A stretch of 64,000 bases of DNA from Microbacterium sp. MYb54 (GTDB lineage Bacteria; Actinomycetota; Actinomycetes; Actinomycetales; Microbacteriaceae). Made by a program: the position numbers and the translations under genes. Location: contig NZ_PCPA01000010.1 in assembly GCF_002979515.1 (NCBI RefSeq), positions 62,001 through 126,000 of the forward strand, given 5' to 3'. The notes beneath the pieces are model-generated. The model saw only the letters and a program-made list of their open reading frames with translations. It searched no databases and had not been told where the DNA came from. How positions within the stretch are numbered: position 1 is the stretch's first letter; every line of letters starts with the position of its first letter. Shown here one piece after another: positions 10,164 to 18,283 of the stretch.

Positions 10164-10919
10164 TCATGGGGTCCTCCGTCGGATGGCGATGATCGTGCCT
10201 GCGGCAGCAGCAGCGATAGCGCCGGCACCGAGAATGAGCCAGGGCGCGGCGTCAGTACCGGTGATGGCGAGCGACCCATCCGCAGCGCTGCCCGATCCCG
10301 TCCGAGGCCGTGACCCGGGCCCGGACGCGGGATCCGCGCCAACCGAGCCGTCGTCGCCCGAACCGGGCTCCGACTCGTCATCACTCGAGATCGCGACGGT
10401 CGTCGATGCGCCCTCTGCGGCCGGATCGACAGTGGACGTCTGGCCGTTCGAACCCACGATCCGACCGGATGAGAAGGCGAGTGAAGCATCCCCCTCGTCG
10501 AGTGCTGCGAATCTGAGCGTCACGAGAGTCTGTGTGCCGGCCAGACCGGGTGAAGTACCGAGCCGAGTGGCAGCGATGGCGATCTCGCCTCCCCGATCCG
10601 TCACCGAGTCGAATCCTCCGGAGGGCAACTGCTCGCTGTCGTCGATGAACGCGAGGCGCTTCGCGTCGTACGCGATGTCGAGCTCGTACGCGTAGGCATC
10701 GACGAGGCCGGTGAAGACCGCGGAGACCGTGACTGTGTCACCGACAGACACCGTGGCCGGAGTCGCCGTCAGCGACACCGTGTCATACGTGGCCGAGATC
10801 GTGACGGCGGAAGCAGGCGATGCCGCCCCCAGCGCCAGGAAGGTTGTGGCCGCGAGCACGACGACACCCGAGAGGGGGGCGCGCAGCCTGCGGAAGAGAG
10901 CACGAGCATTTTGGGGCAT
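10164..10919 (-). CDS. Wall-anchored cohesin-domain protein
   Basis: 251 residues. A signal peptide (about 1-38, ending ASPASA) is followed by one cohesin-type domain (about 45-165): VSVGDTVTVSAVFTGLVDAYAYELDIAY, then DAKRLAF, an inner Gly-rich turn, TLVTLRFAAL and the closing strand around GSNGQTSTV. A Gly/Ser/Asp-rich linker (about 178-215) leads to the sorting motif LAITG (217-221), a membrane helix and a RRR tail, as expected for a class E sortase substrate. Cohesins bind dockerins, and the next gene encodes a secreted enzyme with a dockerin-like module. It should therefore act as a surface scaffold with a single docking site. The pairing is inference; the domains are directly visible. 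Confidence 0.85.
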   Translation of the reverse strand: MPQNARALFRRLRAPLSGVVVLAATTFLALGAASPASAVTISATYDTVSLTATPATVSVGDTVTVSAVFTGLVDAYAYELDIAYDAKRLAFIDDSEQLPSGGFDSVTDRGGEIAIAATRLGTSPGLAGTQTLVTLRFAALDEGDASLAFSSGRIVGSNGQTSTVDPAAEGASTTVAISSDDESEPGSGDDGSVGADPASGPGSRPRTGSGSAADGSLAITGTDAAPWLILGAGAIAAAAAGTIIAIRRRTP

Positions 10920-11030
10920 GCGGAGCGTCTTTCGTCTGGAGAGACGAGCGCGGCCGCACGGCTATGCGGAGCAGCCGTGCTCTGGGGCACGGCCGACTCT
11001 CGCAGTCTGGTGTTTCGCGTTCTGAGCTTT

Positions 11031-11062
11031 GCTGTTTCCGGCAGGTAACGGCCGGAAACAGC
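11031..11062 (-). terminator. Hairpin downstream of dnaN
   Basis: Perfect 12-bp inverted repeat, GCTGTTTCCGGC at 11031-11042 and GCCGGAAACAGC at 11051-11062, with an 8-base loop, starting five bases past the dnaN stop. It probably ends dnaN transcription before the cohesin/amidase pair. A T-run is absent on both strands. Confidence 0.65.
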
Positions 11063-11066
11063 GGGC

Positions 11067-12209
11067 TCAGCGCAGGAGGAGGTTCGGCTGAAGGAGGTAC
11101 TTGAACGAGTCGAGGCCGGCCTGGTCCACAGACGTCTGACTCGTGATCAGCACCGGGCTGAGCTTGTTGGCGTTGTCGCTCGAAGTGAACGTCACGCGGA
11201 CGAACTCGCTCTTGACCGCACCCAGTGCCTCGATCAGGTACTGCGGGTTCAGGCCGAGCGTGACCTCGTCGCCTCCGGAGAGGATCGCGTCGACCGACTC
11301 GGAGGCCCGTGCGTGATCGCCGCCTGAAGCGTCCATCGTGACGCTGTCGTTCGTGAAGGTGAAACGCAGGGGAGCGGCGCGGTCGAGCACGAGCGACACT
11401 CGGCGCACGGCCTCGACCAGGTCGGCGGTGTTGACCACCGCGTAGTGGTCGGTCTGCTCGGGGAAGAGGCGGCGGACCGGCGGGAAATTGCCCTTGATCA
11501 GGAGCGAAGTCACGGTCTTGTTGCCGGCGGTGAAGGCGATGATCTCGCGGTCACCCGCCCCGGAGAAGGCGATCTGGATGGTGCCGGCATGTCCGAACGT
11601 CTTACCGACTTCGAGCAGGGTGCGCGCAGGGACCAGGGCAGTGGCTTCGACGGCTTCGCCGTCCCACGGCACATCGCGGAGCGAAACTCGATAGCGGTCG
11701 GTGGCGACCAGGCTCAAGCTGTGCCCGGAGACCTCGAGCTGAACACCCGTGAGGACGGGGGTCACGTCGTCACGCGACGCAGCGAATCCGACCTGGGCGA
11801 TCGCGGTACCGAAGTCGTCGGCCGGGACGACACCGGAGGACCCGGTGACTTCAGGGATCGAGGGATATTCCTCGACGGGCATCGCGGCGAGCGTGAATCG
11901 AGCCGAGCCACAGGTGACGGTGATTCCGCCGTCTTCCTCGACGGCGATCTCGATCGGGGCGTTCGGAAGACGGCTGGCGATGTCAGACAGAAGCCGGCCG
12001 TGGACCAGGATCGTGCCCGGGGTGTCGACGGTCGCTTCGATGGTCGTCCGTGCGGAGGCTTCGTAGTCGAAGGCCGAGAGCGTGAGGCCTGACCCATCCG
12101 CTTCGATCAGGACTCCGGCGAGGATCGGCTGCGGGTTGCGCTGTGGCAGAAGCTTGACGACGAACGAGACAGCCTCGCTGAAGACATCGCGGTTGACCTG
12201 AAACCTCAC
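11067..12209 (-). CDS. dnaN: DNA polymerase III beta sliding clamp
   Basis: 380-residue processivity clamp that encircles DNA and tethers the replicative polymerase. The N-terminus MRFQVNRDVFSEAVSFVVKLLPQRNPQPILAGVLIEA is the usual one, and the C-terminus ends with the conserved peptide YLLQPNLLLR. Three-domain length is normal. It is separated from dnaA by 495 bp that contain the origin and is followed by a hairpin. Confidence 0.98.
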   Translation of the reverse strand: MRFQVNRDVFSEAVSFVVKLLPQRNPQPILAGVLIEADGSGLTLSAFDYEASARTTIEATVDTPGTILVHGRLLSDIASRLPNAPIEIAVEEDGGITVTCGSARFTLAAMPVEEYPSIPEVTGSSGVVPADDFGTAIAQVGFAASRDDVTPVLTGVQLEVSGHSLSLVATDRYRVSLRDVPWDGEAVEATALVPARTLLEVGKTFGHAGTIQIAFSGAGDREIIAFTAGNKTVTSLLIKGNFPPVRRLFPEQTDHYAVVNTADLVEAVRRVSLVLDRAAPLRFTFTNDSVTMDASGGDHARASESVDAILSGGDEVTLGLNPQYLIEALGAVKSEFVRVTFTSSDNANKLSPVLITSQTSVDQAGLDSFKYLLQPNLLLR

Positions 12210-12360
12210 TGGTGCTCCCTTGTCGTCGAATTGTGACGCGTTGTCGTCGTTCCTGCCGGTGCAGGGCTTCCCATGCTAGCCCCACAGTCCGGCGTATCCC
12301 TACGCCGAGGTTCTTGTCGTTCGCTCGACGGTTCTCCCCACCGTCTGGTGATGGGATCGC

Positions 12361-12594
12361 GCTTTGAAAGACTTAACTCCTTAACAGTGTTAACAGCTGT
12401 GGATACTGTGGATAAGTCGGTGGATAGCAAGAGCGAGTAGGGAACTACACGGTTGTCAGTTGTGGAATCCCTGAGGAATCCGCGGGTTACCGGCATCCGG
12501 GTCGATCCGCGCCCTCCCCTAGTTATCCACAGGTTTGGGCTATCAGCCCACATTCGTCCCGATGGAATCCACGTTCATCCACAAGTTATCCACA
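12361..12594. other. oriC: Replication origin oriC, DnaA boxes between dnaA and dnaN
   Basis: The 495-bp dnaN-dnaA intergenic region holds three perfect DnaA boxes: TGTGGATAA at 12407-12415, and on the other strand TTATCCACA at 12523-12531 and 12586-12594. Near matches flank them: TGTGGATAC at 12398-12406 directly abuts the first, and TTCATCCACA lies at 12574-12583. Just before the first box the sequence is AT-rich for this genome and includes the 13-base palindrome TTAACAGTGTTAA (12381-12393), a plausible unwinding element. Position, box density and the switch of coding strand at this point all mark the origin. The remaining bases show no reading frame. Confidence 0.88.
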
Positions 12595-12643
12595 TGTGCA
12601 AACAGGCATCTATTCCACGATCAGATTCCCTGGCGGGCACGGA

Positions 12644-12686
12644 AAAAGGGAGAGGCAGCACCCGAACGGTGCTGCCTCTCCCTTTT
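12644..12686 (-). terminator. Rho-independent terminator of dnaA
   Basis: Perfect 19-bp stem, AAAAGGGAGAGGCAGCACC at 12644-12662 against 12668-12686, with the 5-base loop CGAAC. On the minus strand the stem ends in a run of five T residues, so it is a strong intrinsic terminator for dnaA. It insulates oriC from dnaA readthrough. Confidence 0.9.
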
Positions 12687-12704
12687 CTCGCGACTGTCGG
12701 ACGC

Positions 12705-14096
12705 TCAGCGGCGACCGAGTTGCGTGGTGATCTCCGTCACCTGGTTGTAGATCGAGCGACGCTCCTTCATGAGCTCACTGATCTTCTTATAGGCATACAT
12801 CACCGTGGTGTGGTCCCTGTTGCCGAACAGCTGACCGATCTTCGGCAGCGAGAGGCTCGTGCGTTCACGACAGAGGTACATGGCGATCTGCCTCGAGGTG
12901 GCGATCTGCTGGGAGCGACTCGAGCCGTAGAGGTCGTCGACGGTGAGCTTGAAGTACTGAGCCGTCGCGGTGATGATGTCGGTCGGCGAGATGATGTTGT
13001 CTTCTGCGGTGTCGATGATGTCGCGGAGCACCGTCTGCGCGAGCGAGATGTCGAGTGCCGAGCGATTGAGGCTGGCGAAGGCCGAGACGCGGATGAGCGC
13101 GCCCTCGAGCTCTCTGATGTTCGACGAGACGACCGTGGCGATGTACTCGAGGACTTCGTCCGGGATATGGAGGGCCTCGCTCTGCGCCTTCTTGCGGAGG
13201 ATCGCGATGCGCGTCTCGAGGTCCGGTGCCTGGACATCGGTGATCAAGCCCCATTCGAAGCGGCTGCGCATCCGGTCTTCGAATCCGGTGAGGTGCTTCG
13301 GGGCCACATCGCTGGTGATCACGACCTGCTTGTTGTGGTCGTGCAGCGTGTTGAAGGTGTGGAAGAACGCCTCCTGCGTCTCTGCACGCCCTTGAAGAAA
13401 CTGGATGTCGTCGATCAGGAGGATGTCGACGTCGCGGTATCGAGCCTGGAAGGCGGCGCCACGGTTGTTCGCGATCGAGTTGATGAAGTCGTTCGTGAAC
13501 TCCTCACTCGAGACGTAGCGGACCTTCACTCCTGCATAGAGGGACTGTGCGTAGTCGCCGATGGCATGGAGGAGGTGGGTCTTGCCGAGCCCCGAGTCGC
13601 CGTAGATGAACAGCGGGTTGTACGCCTTGGCCGGTGCTTCGGCGACGGCGACCGCTGCGGCATGCGCGAATCGGTTGGACTGACCGATGACGAAGTTGTC
13701 GAAGGTGTACTTCGGGTTCAGCCGCGACTCATGGCGCAGCTGAGTCGGCTGTTCCATCGGCGACTCGACGCGGGCCTGTTCATGCCGACCGAAGTCGCCG
13801 ACCACCATCGGTGCCGACTGCTGCTCGGCGAGCTCGTGGTTCACTACGACGCGGTACGAGGAGACCTCGTCGCCGATGTGGGAGAGAGCCTCCATGATCG
13901 GGAGCCGCAGTCGCTTGTTGATCTGCGCAGCTGTGAGATCGTTCGGCACTTCGAGGTACAGCGTCGCCGACATGACTCCGGCGGGTACGGCCAGGCTCAG
14001 GAAGCCCTGAAGCTGTGGCGTGACGCGATCGTCATCGACCAGAAGCTCCTGCACCGTGGTCCAGATAGGAACGTCGGGCTGGGCAGGTGATGACAT
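12705..14096 (-). CDS. dnaA: Chromosomal replication initiator protein DnaA
   Basis: 463-residue AAA+ initiator that binds the DnaA boxes beside it and opens oriC. Domain I is recognisable at the N-terminus (PIWTTVQELLVDDDRVTPQLQGFL). The AAA+ domain begins with LNPKYTFDNFVIGQSNRFAHAAA, Walker A is GDSGLGKTHLLHAIG and Walker B is VDILLIDDIQFL. Domain IV carries the DNA-binding signature RDHTTVMYAYKKI near the C-terminus. The linker domain II is short, so the protein is compact compared with Streptomyces DnaA. Confidence 0.98.
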   Translation of the reverse strand: MSSPAQPDVPIWTTVQELLVDDDRVTPQLQGFLSLAVPAGVMSATLYLEVPNDLTAAQINKRLRLPIMEALSHIGDEVSSYRVVVNHELAEQQSAPMVVGDFGRHEQARVESPMEQPTQLRHESRLNPKYTFDNFVIGQSNRFAHAAAVAVAEAPAKAYNPLFIYGDSGLGKTHLLHAIGDYAQSLYAGVKVRYVSSEEFTNDFINSIANNRGAAFQARYRDVDILLIDDIQFLQGRAETQEAFFHTFNTLHDHNKQVVITSDVAPKHLTGFEDRMRSRFEWGLITDVQAPDLETRIAILRKKAQSEALHIPDEVLEYIATVVSSNIRELEGALIRVSAFASLNRSALDISLAQTVLRDIIDTAEDNIISPTDIITATAQYFKLTVDDLYGSSRSQQIATSRQIAMYLCRERTSLSLPKIGQLFGNRDHTTVMYAYKKISELMKERRSIYNQVTEITTQLGRR

Positions 14097-14143
14097 GACG
14101 CTCCGGACGAGTGATCGAGGCGGGGTCGACGTGCCGTGCCCCC

Positions 14144-14252
14144 TGTGGATAACTTAGGATGCCACGGTAGTCACCCCGGCTGTGAACGGCAACCTGCCAT
14201 TGAAATTACGCGCGCGTGTTGTGTCTGTCGGGCGAGCCGTGGTTGTGGATAA
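14144..14252. other. Two perfect DnaA boxes upstream of dnaA
   Basis: TGTGGATAA occurs at 14144-14152 and 14244-14252, 100 bp apart and in the same orientation, in the 316-bp region between divergent dnaA and rpmH. These may serve dnaA autoregulation and/or extend the origin across dnaA. No reading frame is seen in the region apart from the rpmH leader. Confidence 0.8.
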
Positions 14253-14298
14253 TGGCTGTGCGGTTCGGGTCGGTCGACCAGCTCCGAAGCGCGCAGAT

Positions 14299-14327
14299 TT
14301 GCTCTGCGCGCCAGTAGGACGTACCCT
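14299..14327 (+). promoter_or_regulatory. Candidate promoter of rpmH operon
   Basis: TTGCTC (14299-14304) and TACCCT (14322-14327) are separated by 17 bases, a good primary-sigma arrangement, 85 bases before the rpmH ATG. The -35 element overlaps a 9-bp inverted repeat (GCGCGCAGA at 14289-14297 with its complement at 14303-14311). A smaller repeat TGCCA-TTTT-TGGCA lies at 14343-14356 in the leader. Inferred from sequence only. Confidence 0.45.
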
Positions 14328-14412
14328 AAGTCGGTTGACTTATGCCATTTTTGGCAGTTCCCCATGTCTCCGGTCGAAGTGAATCCGGTGGCAGCATTCC
14401 CGGAGTGATTCC

Positions 14413-14550
14413 ATGAGCAAGCGCACCTTCCAGCCCAACAACCGCCGTCGCGCCAAGAAGCACGGTTTCCGCGCCCGCATGCGTACGCGTGCCGGCCGCG
14501 GCATCCTCGCTGCCCGCCGCGCGAAGGGCCGCACCGAGCTCTCTGCGTAG
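14413..14550 (+). CDS. rpmH: 50S ribosomal protein L34
   Basis: 45-residue basic ribosomal protein beginning [23 protein letters not shown] and ending GRTELSA. Sequence and length match L34 of Actinobacteria. It stands first in the conserved rpmH-rnpA-yidD-yidC-jag-rsmG operon, six bases before rnpA. Confidence 0.98.
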   Translation: MSKRTFQPNNRRRAKKHGFRARMRTRAGRGILAARRAKGRTELSA

Positions 14551-14556
14551 TCCGCT

Positions 14557-14913
14557 GTGCTCGCCCGCCCACATCGGCTGACCCGCGGGACCGACTATCG
14601 TCTGGTCGTTCGTCGTGGTTCCCGTTGTGGCGGCGCGCGCGTCATCACCTCGATGTTGACGACGGGCGAGAGCAGAGCCGCAAGGTTCGGATTCATCATC
14701 AGCAAGCAGGTAGGCACCGCTGTGGTGCGCAATACCGTGCGTCGGCGACTCAAAGCCGTCTGTGCGGAGGCGCTCCCGCGTGTTCCCGAGGGCACGGATG
14801 TCGTCATCCGTGCCCTTCCTGCATCTGCGGAGGCTTCCTTCGCCGAGCTCGAAGCCGATGTACGTCGGTGTCTCAGCAGGCTCACGCCGGCATCGACTGC
14901 AGGATCCTCATGA
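14557..14913 (+). CDS. rnpA: Ribonuclease P protein component
   Basis: 118-residue basic protein that assists the RNase P RNA in trimming tRNA 5' ends. The N-terminus LARPHRLTRGTDYRLVVRRG and the RNR-type motif GTAVVRNTVRRRLKAVCAE are diagnostic. The start is GTG, six bases after rpmH. The stop overlaps the yidD start. Confidence 0.96.
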   Translation: MLARPHRLTRGTDYRLVVRRGSRCGGARVITSMLTTGESRAARFGFIISKQVGTAVVRNTVRRRLKAVCAEALPRVPEGTDVVIRALPASAEASFAELEADVRRCLSRLTPASTAGSS

Positions 14914-15260
14914 CGGCGCTGCCCGCCTCGTCGATCGGCACGGCGCAGGTGCACTCGAGCGATCTCCTCCGCAGCATCCCGCTGATCCCCCGAAATCTGG
15001 TCCTTGGCTTCCTCACGGGCTATCGCAAGGTGATCTCCCCGATGTACGGAGATGTCTGTGCGTACTACCCCAGCTGTTCCGCCTACGCTGTAGGTGCGGT
15101 GCAGCAGCACGGTGCTGCAAAGGGAGCGGTGCTCTCGGCGTGGCGCATCCTCCGCTGCAACCCCTGGACCAGCGGCGGCGTCGATGACGTGCGGCCGCAT
15201 GACCACTTCCGCTACGACCTGACCGCACACGGTTTCGTCGTCCCTTCCCGAAAGGACTGA
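14910..15260 (+). CDS. yidD: Membrane protein insertion efficiency factor YidD
   Basis: 116 residues from the ATG at 14910, which overlaps the rnpA stop in an ATGA arrangement; a longer frame opening at 14625 is the rnpA shadow. The family core is clear: IPRNLVLGFLTGYRKVISPMYG, CAYYPSCSAYAVGAVQQHG and WRILRCNPWTSGGVDDV. YidD is a small amphipathic protein thought to assist YidC-dependent membrane insertion. It carries a longer C-terminus than the enterobacterial protein. It lies three bases upstream of yidC. Confidence 0.95.
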   Translation: MTALPASSIGTAQVHSSDLLRSIPLIPRNLVLGFLTGYRKVISPMYGDVCAYYPSCSAYAVGAVQQHGAAKGAVLSAWRILRCNPWTSGGVDDVRPHDHFRYDLTAHGFVVPSRKD

Positions 15261-15263
15261 TCG

Positions 15264-16334
15264 GTGGGTCTTGACCTTCTGCTAGCCAGCTCCACTCCCA
15301 GCGATGCCCCCGCTGCAGGTGGGTTCGATCTGCTCGGCACCATCCTCTGGCCGCTCAAGTGGGTGGTCGAGCTGATCCTCGTCGCCTGGCACTGGCTCCT
15401 GACGGCCGTCGGTCTCCCTGCGGCATCCGGCATCACCTGGGTGTTGTCGATCGTCGGCCTCGTGGTCGTGGTCCGCGCTGCTCTGATCCCGCTCTTCGTG
15501 AAGCAGATCAAGAGCCAGCGAAAAATGATGGAAATCGCTCCTGAACTGCGAAAAGTTCAGGAGAAGTATCGGGGAAAGAAGGATCAGCTCTCTCGCGAGG
15601 CCATGAGCCGCGAGACCATGGGCCTGTACAAGAAGCACGGCACGACACCGATGTCGAGCTGCCTGCCGCTCCTGGTACAGATGCCGATCTTCTTCTCCCT
15701 CTTCAGCGTTCTGAGCGACGTCAAGAAGCATGCGGAGGCAGGAATCGGCGGCGTGGGCTTGATGAGCCCCGAGCTGACGAAGGAGTTCTACGACGCCAAG
15801 CTGTTCGGTGTCGCCTCCCTGCACGAGAACCTGGGCAACGCGGTCGAGGCGAAGAACACCACGGCGATCATCATCCTTGTCACGCTCGTCGTGCTCATGA
15901 TCGCTTCGCAGTTCTTCACGCAGCTGCAGATCATCTCGAAGAACCTGTCGCCCGAGGCCAAGACCGGCCAGGCGTACCAGATGCAGAAGATCATGCTCTA
16001 CGTTCTGCCGCTGGGCTTCATCTTCTCCGGTGTGTTCTTCCCCCTCGGCGTGGTCGTCTACTGGTTCATCTCGAACCTCTGGACCATGGGCCAGCAGTTC
16101 CTCGTCATCCGTGAGATGCCGACTCCGGGTTCGGAAGCCGCCAAGGCACGCGAAGAGCGTCTGGCCCGCAAGGGCAAGGCGATCGACTCCTCGGGCAAGG
16201 TCGTTCCCATGGCCGCGTATGAGGCTGAGCAGCAGCGTCTGCTGGAAGAGGTCGAAAAGGCGAAGGCCGAAGCACCGAAGCGTCAGCAGCCGGTGGGTAA
16301 GAAGCGTTCTAAGAAGAAGGGGAGCGGTTCATGA
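15264..16334 (+). CDS. yidC: Membrane protein insertase YidC
   Basis: 356-residue Oxa1/YidC insertase. The first hydrophobic segment (about 10-50) is followed by the conserved cytoplasmic loop QIKSQRKMMEIAPELRKVQEKYRGKKDQ and by the membrane helix SCLPLLVQMPIFFSLFSVL, with further helices around 195-215 and 235-275. The C-terminal tail is strongly basic (KKRSKKKGSGS), typical for single-YidC Gram-positives that bind ribosomes directly. The start is GTG. The stop overlaps the jag start by 4 bp. Confidence 0.97.
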   Translation: MGLDLLLASSTPSDAPAAGGFDLLGTILWPLKWVVELILVAWHWLLTAVGLPAASGITWVLSIVGLVVVVRAALIPLFVKQIKSQRKMMEIAPELRKVQEKYRGKKDQLSREAMSRETMGLYKKHGTTPMSSCLPLLVQMPIFFSLFSVLSDVKKHAEAGIGGVGLMSPELTKEFYDAKLFGVASLHENLGNAVEAKNTTAIIILVTLVVLMIASQFFTQLQIISKNLSPEAKTGQAYQMQKIMLYVLPLGFIFSGVFFPLGVVVYWFISNLWTMGQQFLVIREMPTPGSEAAKAREERLARKGKAIDSSGKVVPMAAYEAEQQRLLEEVEKAKAEAPKRQQPVGKKRSKKKGSGS

Positions 16335-16822
16335 GCGAGACCATGACCGAGAACACCGAGCCCACCGTGGCTCAGCTCGAGAATGAGGGCGACGTCGCCG
16401 CGGATTACCTCGAGGAGCTCCTTGACATCGCGGATATCGATGGCGACCTGAACCTCGACGTCCGCCAGGGCCGTGCCTACGTCTCCGTGGAGGCTGAGGG
16501 TGATGGGCTTGCGTTGCTCTCCGCTCCCGATACTGTCCAGGCGCTTCAGGAACTCACTCGCCTCGCGGTGCAGAGCAAGACCGGATCGTTCTCCCGGTTG
16601 ATCCTCGATGTCGCCGGCTCGCGCGACACTCGCCGTCGTCAGCTGGAGACTCTGGTCAACGCAGCGGCCGAGAAGCTCGATGAGGGTTCGTCGCAGGCTT
16701 CCCTGCCGTCGATGTCGAGCTATGAGCGCAAGCTCGTCCATGACATCGCAGCTGAGCGTGGACTCGTATCCGAGTCCTATGGCGAGGGCGCTGACCGGCA
16801 CACGGTCCTCCGCCGTCGTTGA
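16331..16822 (+). CDS. jag: R3H/KH RNA-binding protein Jag (KhpB)
   Basis: 163 residues. A central KH-like domain (about 20-100, including GDLNLDVRQGRAYVSVEAEGDGLALLSAPDTVQALQELT) is followed by an R3H domain (about 105-163) with SYERKLVHDIAAERGLVSESYGEGADRHTVLRR. This is the jag/KhpB family, an RNA-binding protein in the yidC operon of Gram-positives, implicated in cell envelope control. The N-terminal jag-specific domain of Firmicutes is missing, which is normal in Actinobacteria. Confidence 0.92.
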   Translation: MSETMTENTEPTVAQLENEGDVAADYLEELLDIADIDGDLNLDVRQGRAYVSVEAEGDGLALLSAPDTVQALQELTRLAVQSKTGSFSRLILDVAGSRDTRRRQLETLVNAAAEKLDEGSSQASLPSMSSYERKLVHDIAAERGLVSESYGEGADRHTVLRRR

Positions 16823-16838
16823 TGTTTCACGTGAAACA
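16823..16838. promoter_or_regulatory. parS site 1
   Basis: Perfect parS, TGTTTCACGTGAAACA, immediately after the jag stop and before rsmG. Binding site for ParB. Confidence 0.93.
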
Positions 16839-16858
16839 TCGCGTTTTCGGAGATTTCC

Positions 16859-17488
16859 ATGAGTGATCTGGAGCTGGAGCTCGAGCCGGCAGTTGCGGGT
16901 GAGCTCTTCGGCGATCGGATCGACATAGCGCGCGCGTTTACAGCCGCGCTCGCCCGTGAAGGCGAAGAGCGTGGTCTCATCGGTCCGCTCGAGCTTCCAC
17001 GTCTGTGGACTCGACACATCCTCAACAGCGTGATTGCGGCGCCACTCTTCTACGGATCTGTGGCCGATATCGGCTCCGGGGCCGGCCTTCCCGGGATCGT
17101 GCTCGCAATCTCACGTCCTGACGTGCAGTGGACTCTGGTTGAGCCCATGGAGCGCCGGGTCACCTGGCTCAACGAGCAGGTCTCTGCGCTGGAGCTCGGG
17201 AACGTCACGGTACTTCGTGCACGTGCCGAAGATGTCCGGTCCACTGACGGATTTGATGTCGTCACTGCCAGAGCAGTCAGTGCGCTGCGTACACTGATCC
17301 CGATCACAGCACCTCTGGTTCGCGACGGGGGAGAGTTGGCTCTCCTCAAGGGTATGAATGTCGCGAACGAGATCGAGGCTGCACAGAAGCAGATCAAGAA
17401 GTTCCGCCTCACGAATGTGCGGGTCGAAGTACTGGGGGAGCGCGTTCTGCCCGAGACGACCCGGGTACTGCGGGCTCGGGTGCGCTGA
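16859..17488 (+). CDS. rsmG: 16S rRNA (guanine-N7) methyltransferase RsmG
   Basis: 209-residue GidB-family methyltransferase that modifies G527 (E. coli numbering) of 16S rRNA using S-adenosylmethionine. The signatures are LPRLWTRHILNS, VADIGSGAGLPGIVLAISRPD (SAM site) and WTLVEPMERRVTWLNE. Standard length and standard position between yidC/jag and parA. Flanked on both sides by parS sites. Loss-of-function here often gives low-level streptomycin resistance in bacteria; nothing here suggests inactivation. Confidence 0.96.
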   Translation: MSDLELELEPAVAGELFGDRIDIARAFTAALAREGEERGLIGPLELPRLWTRHILNSVIAAPLFYGSVADIGSGAGLPGIVLAISRPDVQWTLVEPMERRVTWLNEQVSALELGNVTVLRARAEDVRSTDGFDVVTARAVSALRTLIPITAPLVRDGGELALLKGMNVANEIEAAQKQIKKFRLTNVRVEVLGERVLPETTRVLRARVR

Positions 17489-17511
17489 TACCGCGAACCC
17501 TGCAAGCCGGA

Positions 17512-17527
17512 TGTTTCACGTGGAACA
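17512..17527. promoter_or_regulatory. parS site 2 (one mismatch)
   Basis: TGTTTCACGTGGAACA, one base from the perfect palindrome, 23 bases after the rsmG stop. Confidence 0.85.
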
Positions 17528-17714
17528 TCCGGTTTTTGCGTGCATGCTGACGCTTATCGCCGTGTAGGCGGTCGCAACCCGCTAAGGCGAAGTCGACCTC
17601 CAATCGTTGCGGGGGCTCGGGTGCAAGATGAGTAGCGCGGGCTTGAGTGCAGGACGAGTAGCGCGGCGACTGACGCGACGTCCACCCGATCGGTCCCGAT
17701 GAGCGGCTAAGCGA

Positions 17715-17730
17715 TGTTTCACGTGAAACG
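17715..17730. promoter_or_regulatory. parS site 3 (one end mismatch)
   Basis: TGTTTCACGTGAAACG, differing from the perfect parS only in the last base; the central GTTTCACGTGAAAC core is intact. Confidence 0.88.
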
Positions 17731-18267
17731 GCCCAAGGTGTTGATGGCGCGCGGTGCTTCCTGCAGCGTGCGTGGACACAGCCCTGTCCGCCTGTACTTC
17801 AGCGCAATCCGACAGACCCACCACCGTTGCTGGTGAGTCTGTGCCTTGACTTCTAAGAGTGGCACTCGCCAGCCCGGGTTCCGCCAGGCCTCCCTCCTCT
17901 CTCATCGCTCATTTCGCATCGTGCTTCTCGCGTCGTCGGTCCCTGTCGCCACCGTCGGATCGTTGCGCTCCCCATGGCATGATCACGCTTCCTGTTGTGC
18001 CTGGCGGATGAAGGGCTTCCGACGCCTGAAGCCGACATGCCGCTGCTCCACAAGTTGCGTCCCGTGCGAAGCGTTGGAGCTTGAACATGGCGACACGGCG
18101 CTATCCAGTCGGGGGCGCAGCCCTGAGGATTCGGCTCGGAGATGTCGATGTGCTCCCGTGCGAGTGGAGGACTCCTGGGGGAGGCGCCTCCCCCAAAGGA
18201 GAAGTACATTCCGGATGGGACCGGCAATGCGACCGTCTGAGTGCAGCCGGAGGTGTAGGGAGCCGAA

Positions 18268-18283
18268 TGTTTCACGTGAAACG
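18268..18283. promoter_or_regulatory. parS site 4 (one end mismatch)
   Basis: TGTTTCACGTGAAACG, same variant as site 3, with an intact 14-base core. Confidence 0.88.

Noticed and set aside
10113-10167. ATG at 10167 as amidase start
   Set aside because: It would place 18 charged residues before the signal peptide and overlap the cohesin stop; the GTG at 10113 has a good ribosome-binding site.
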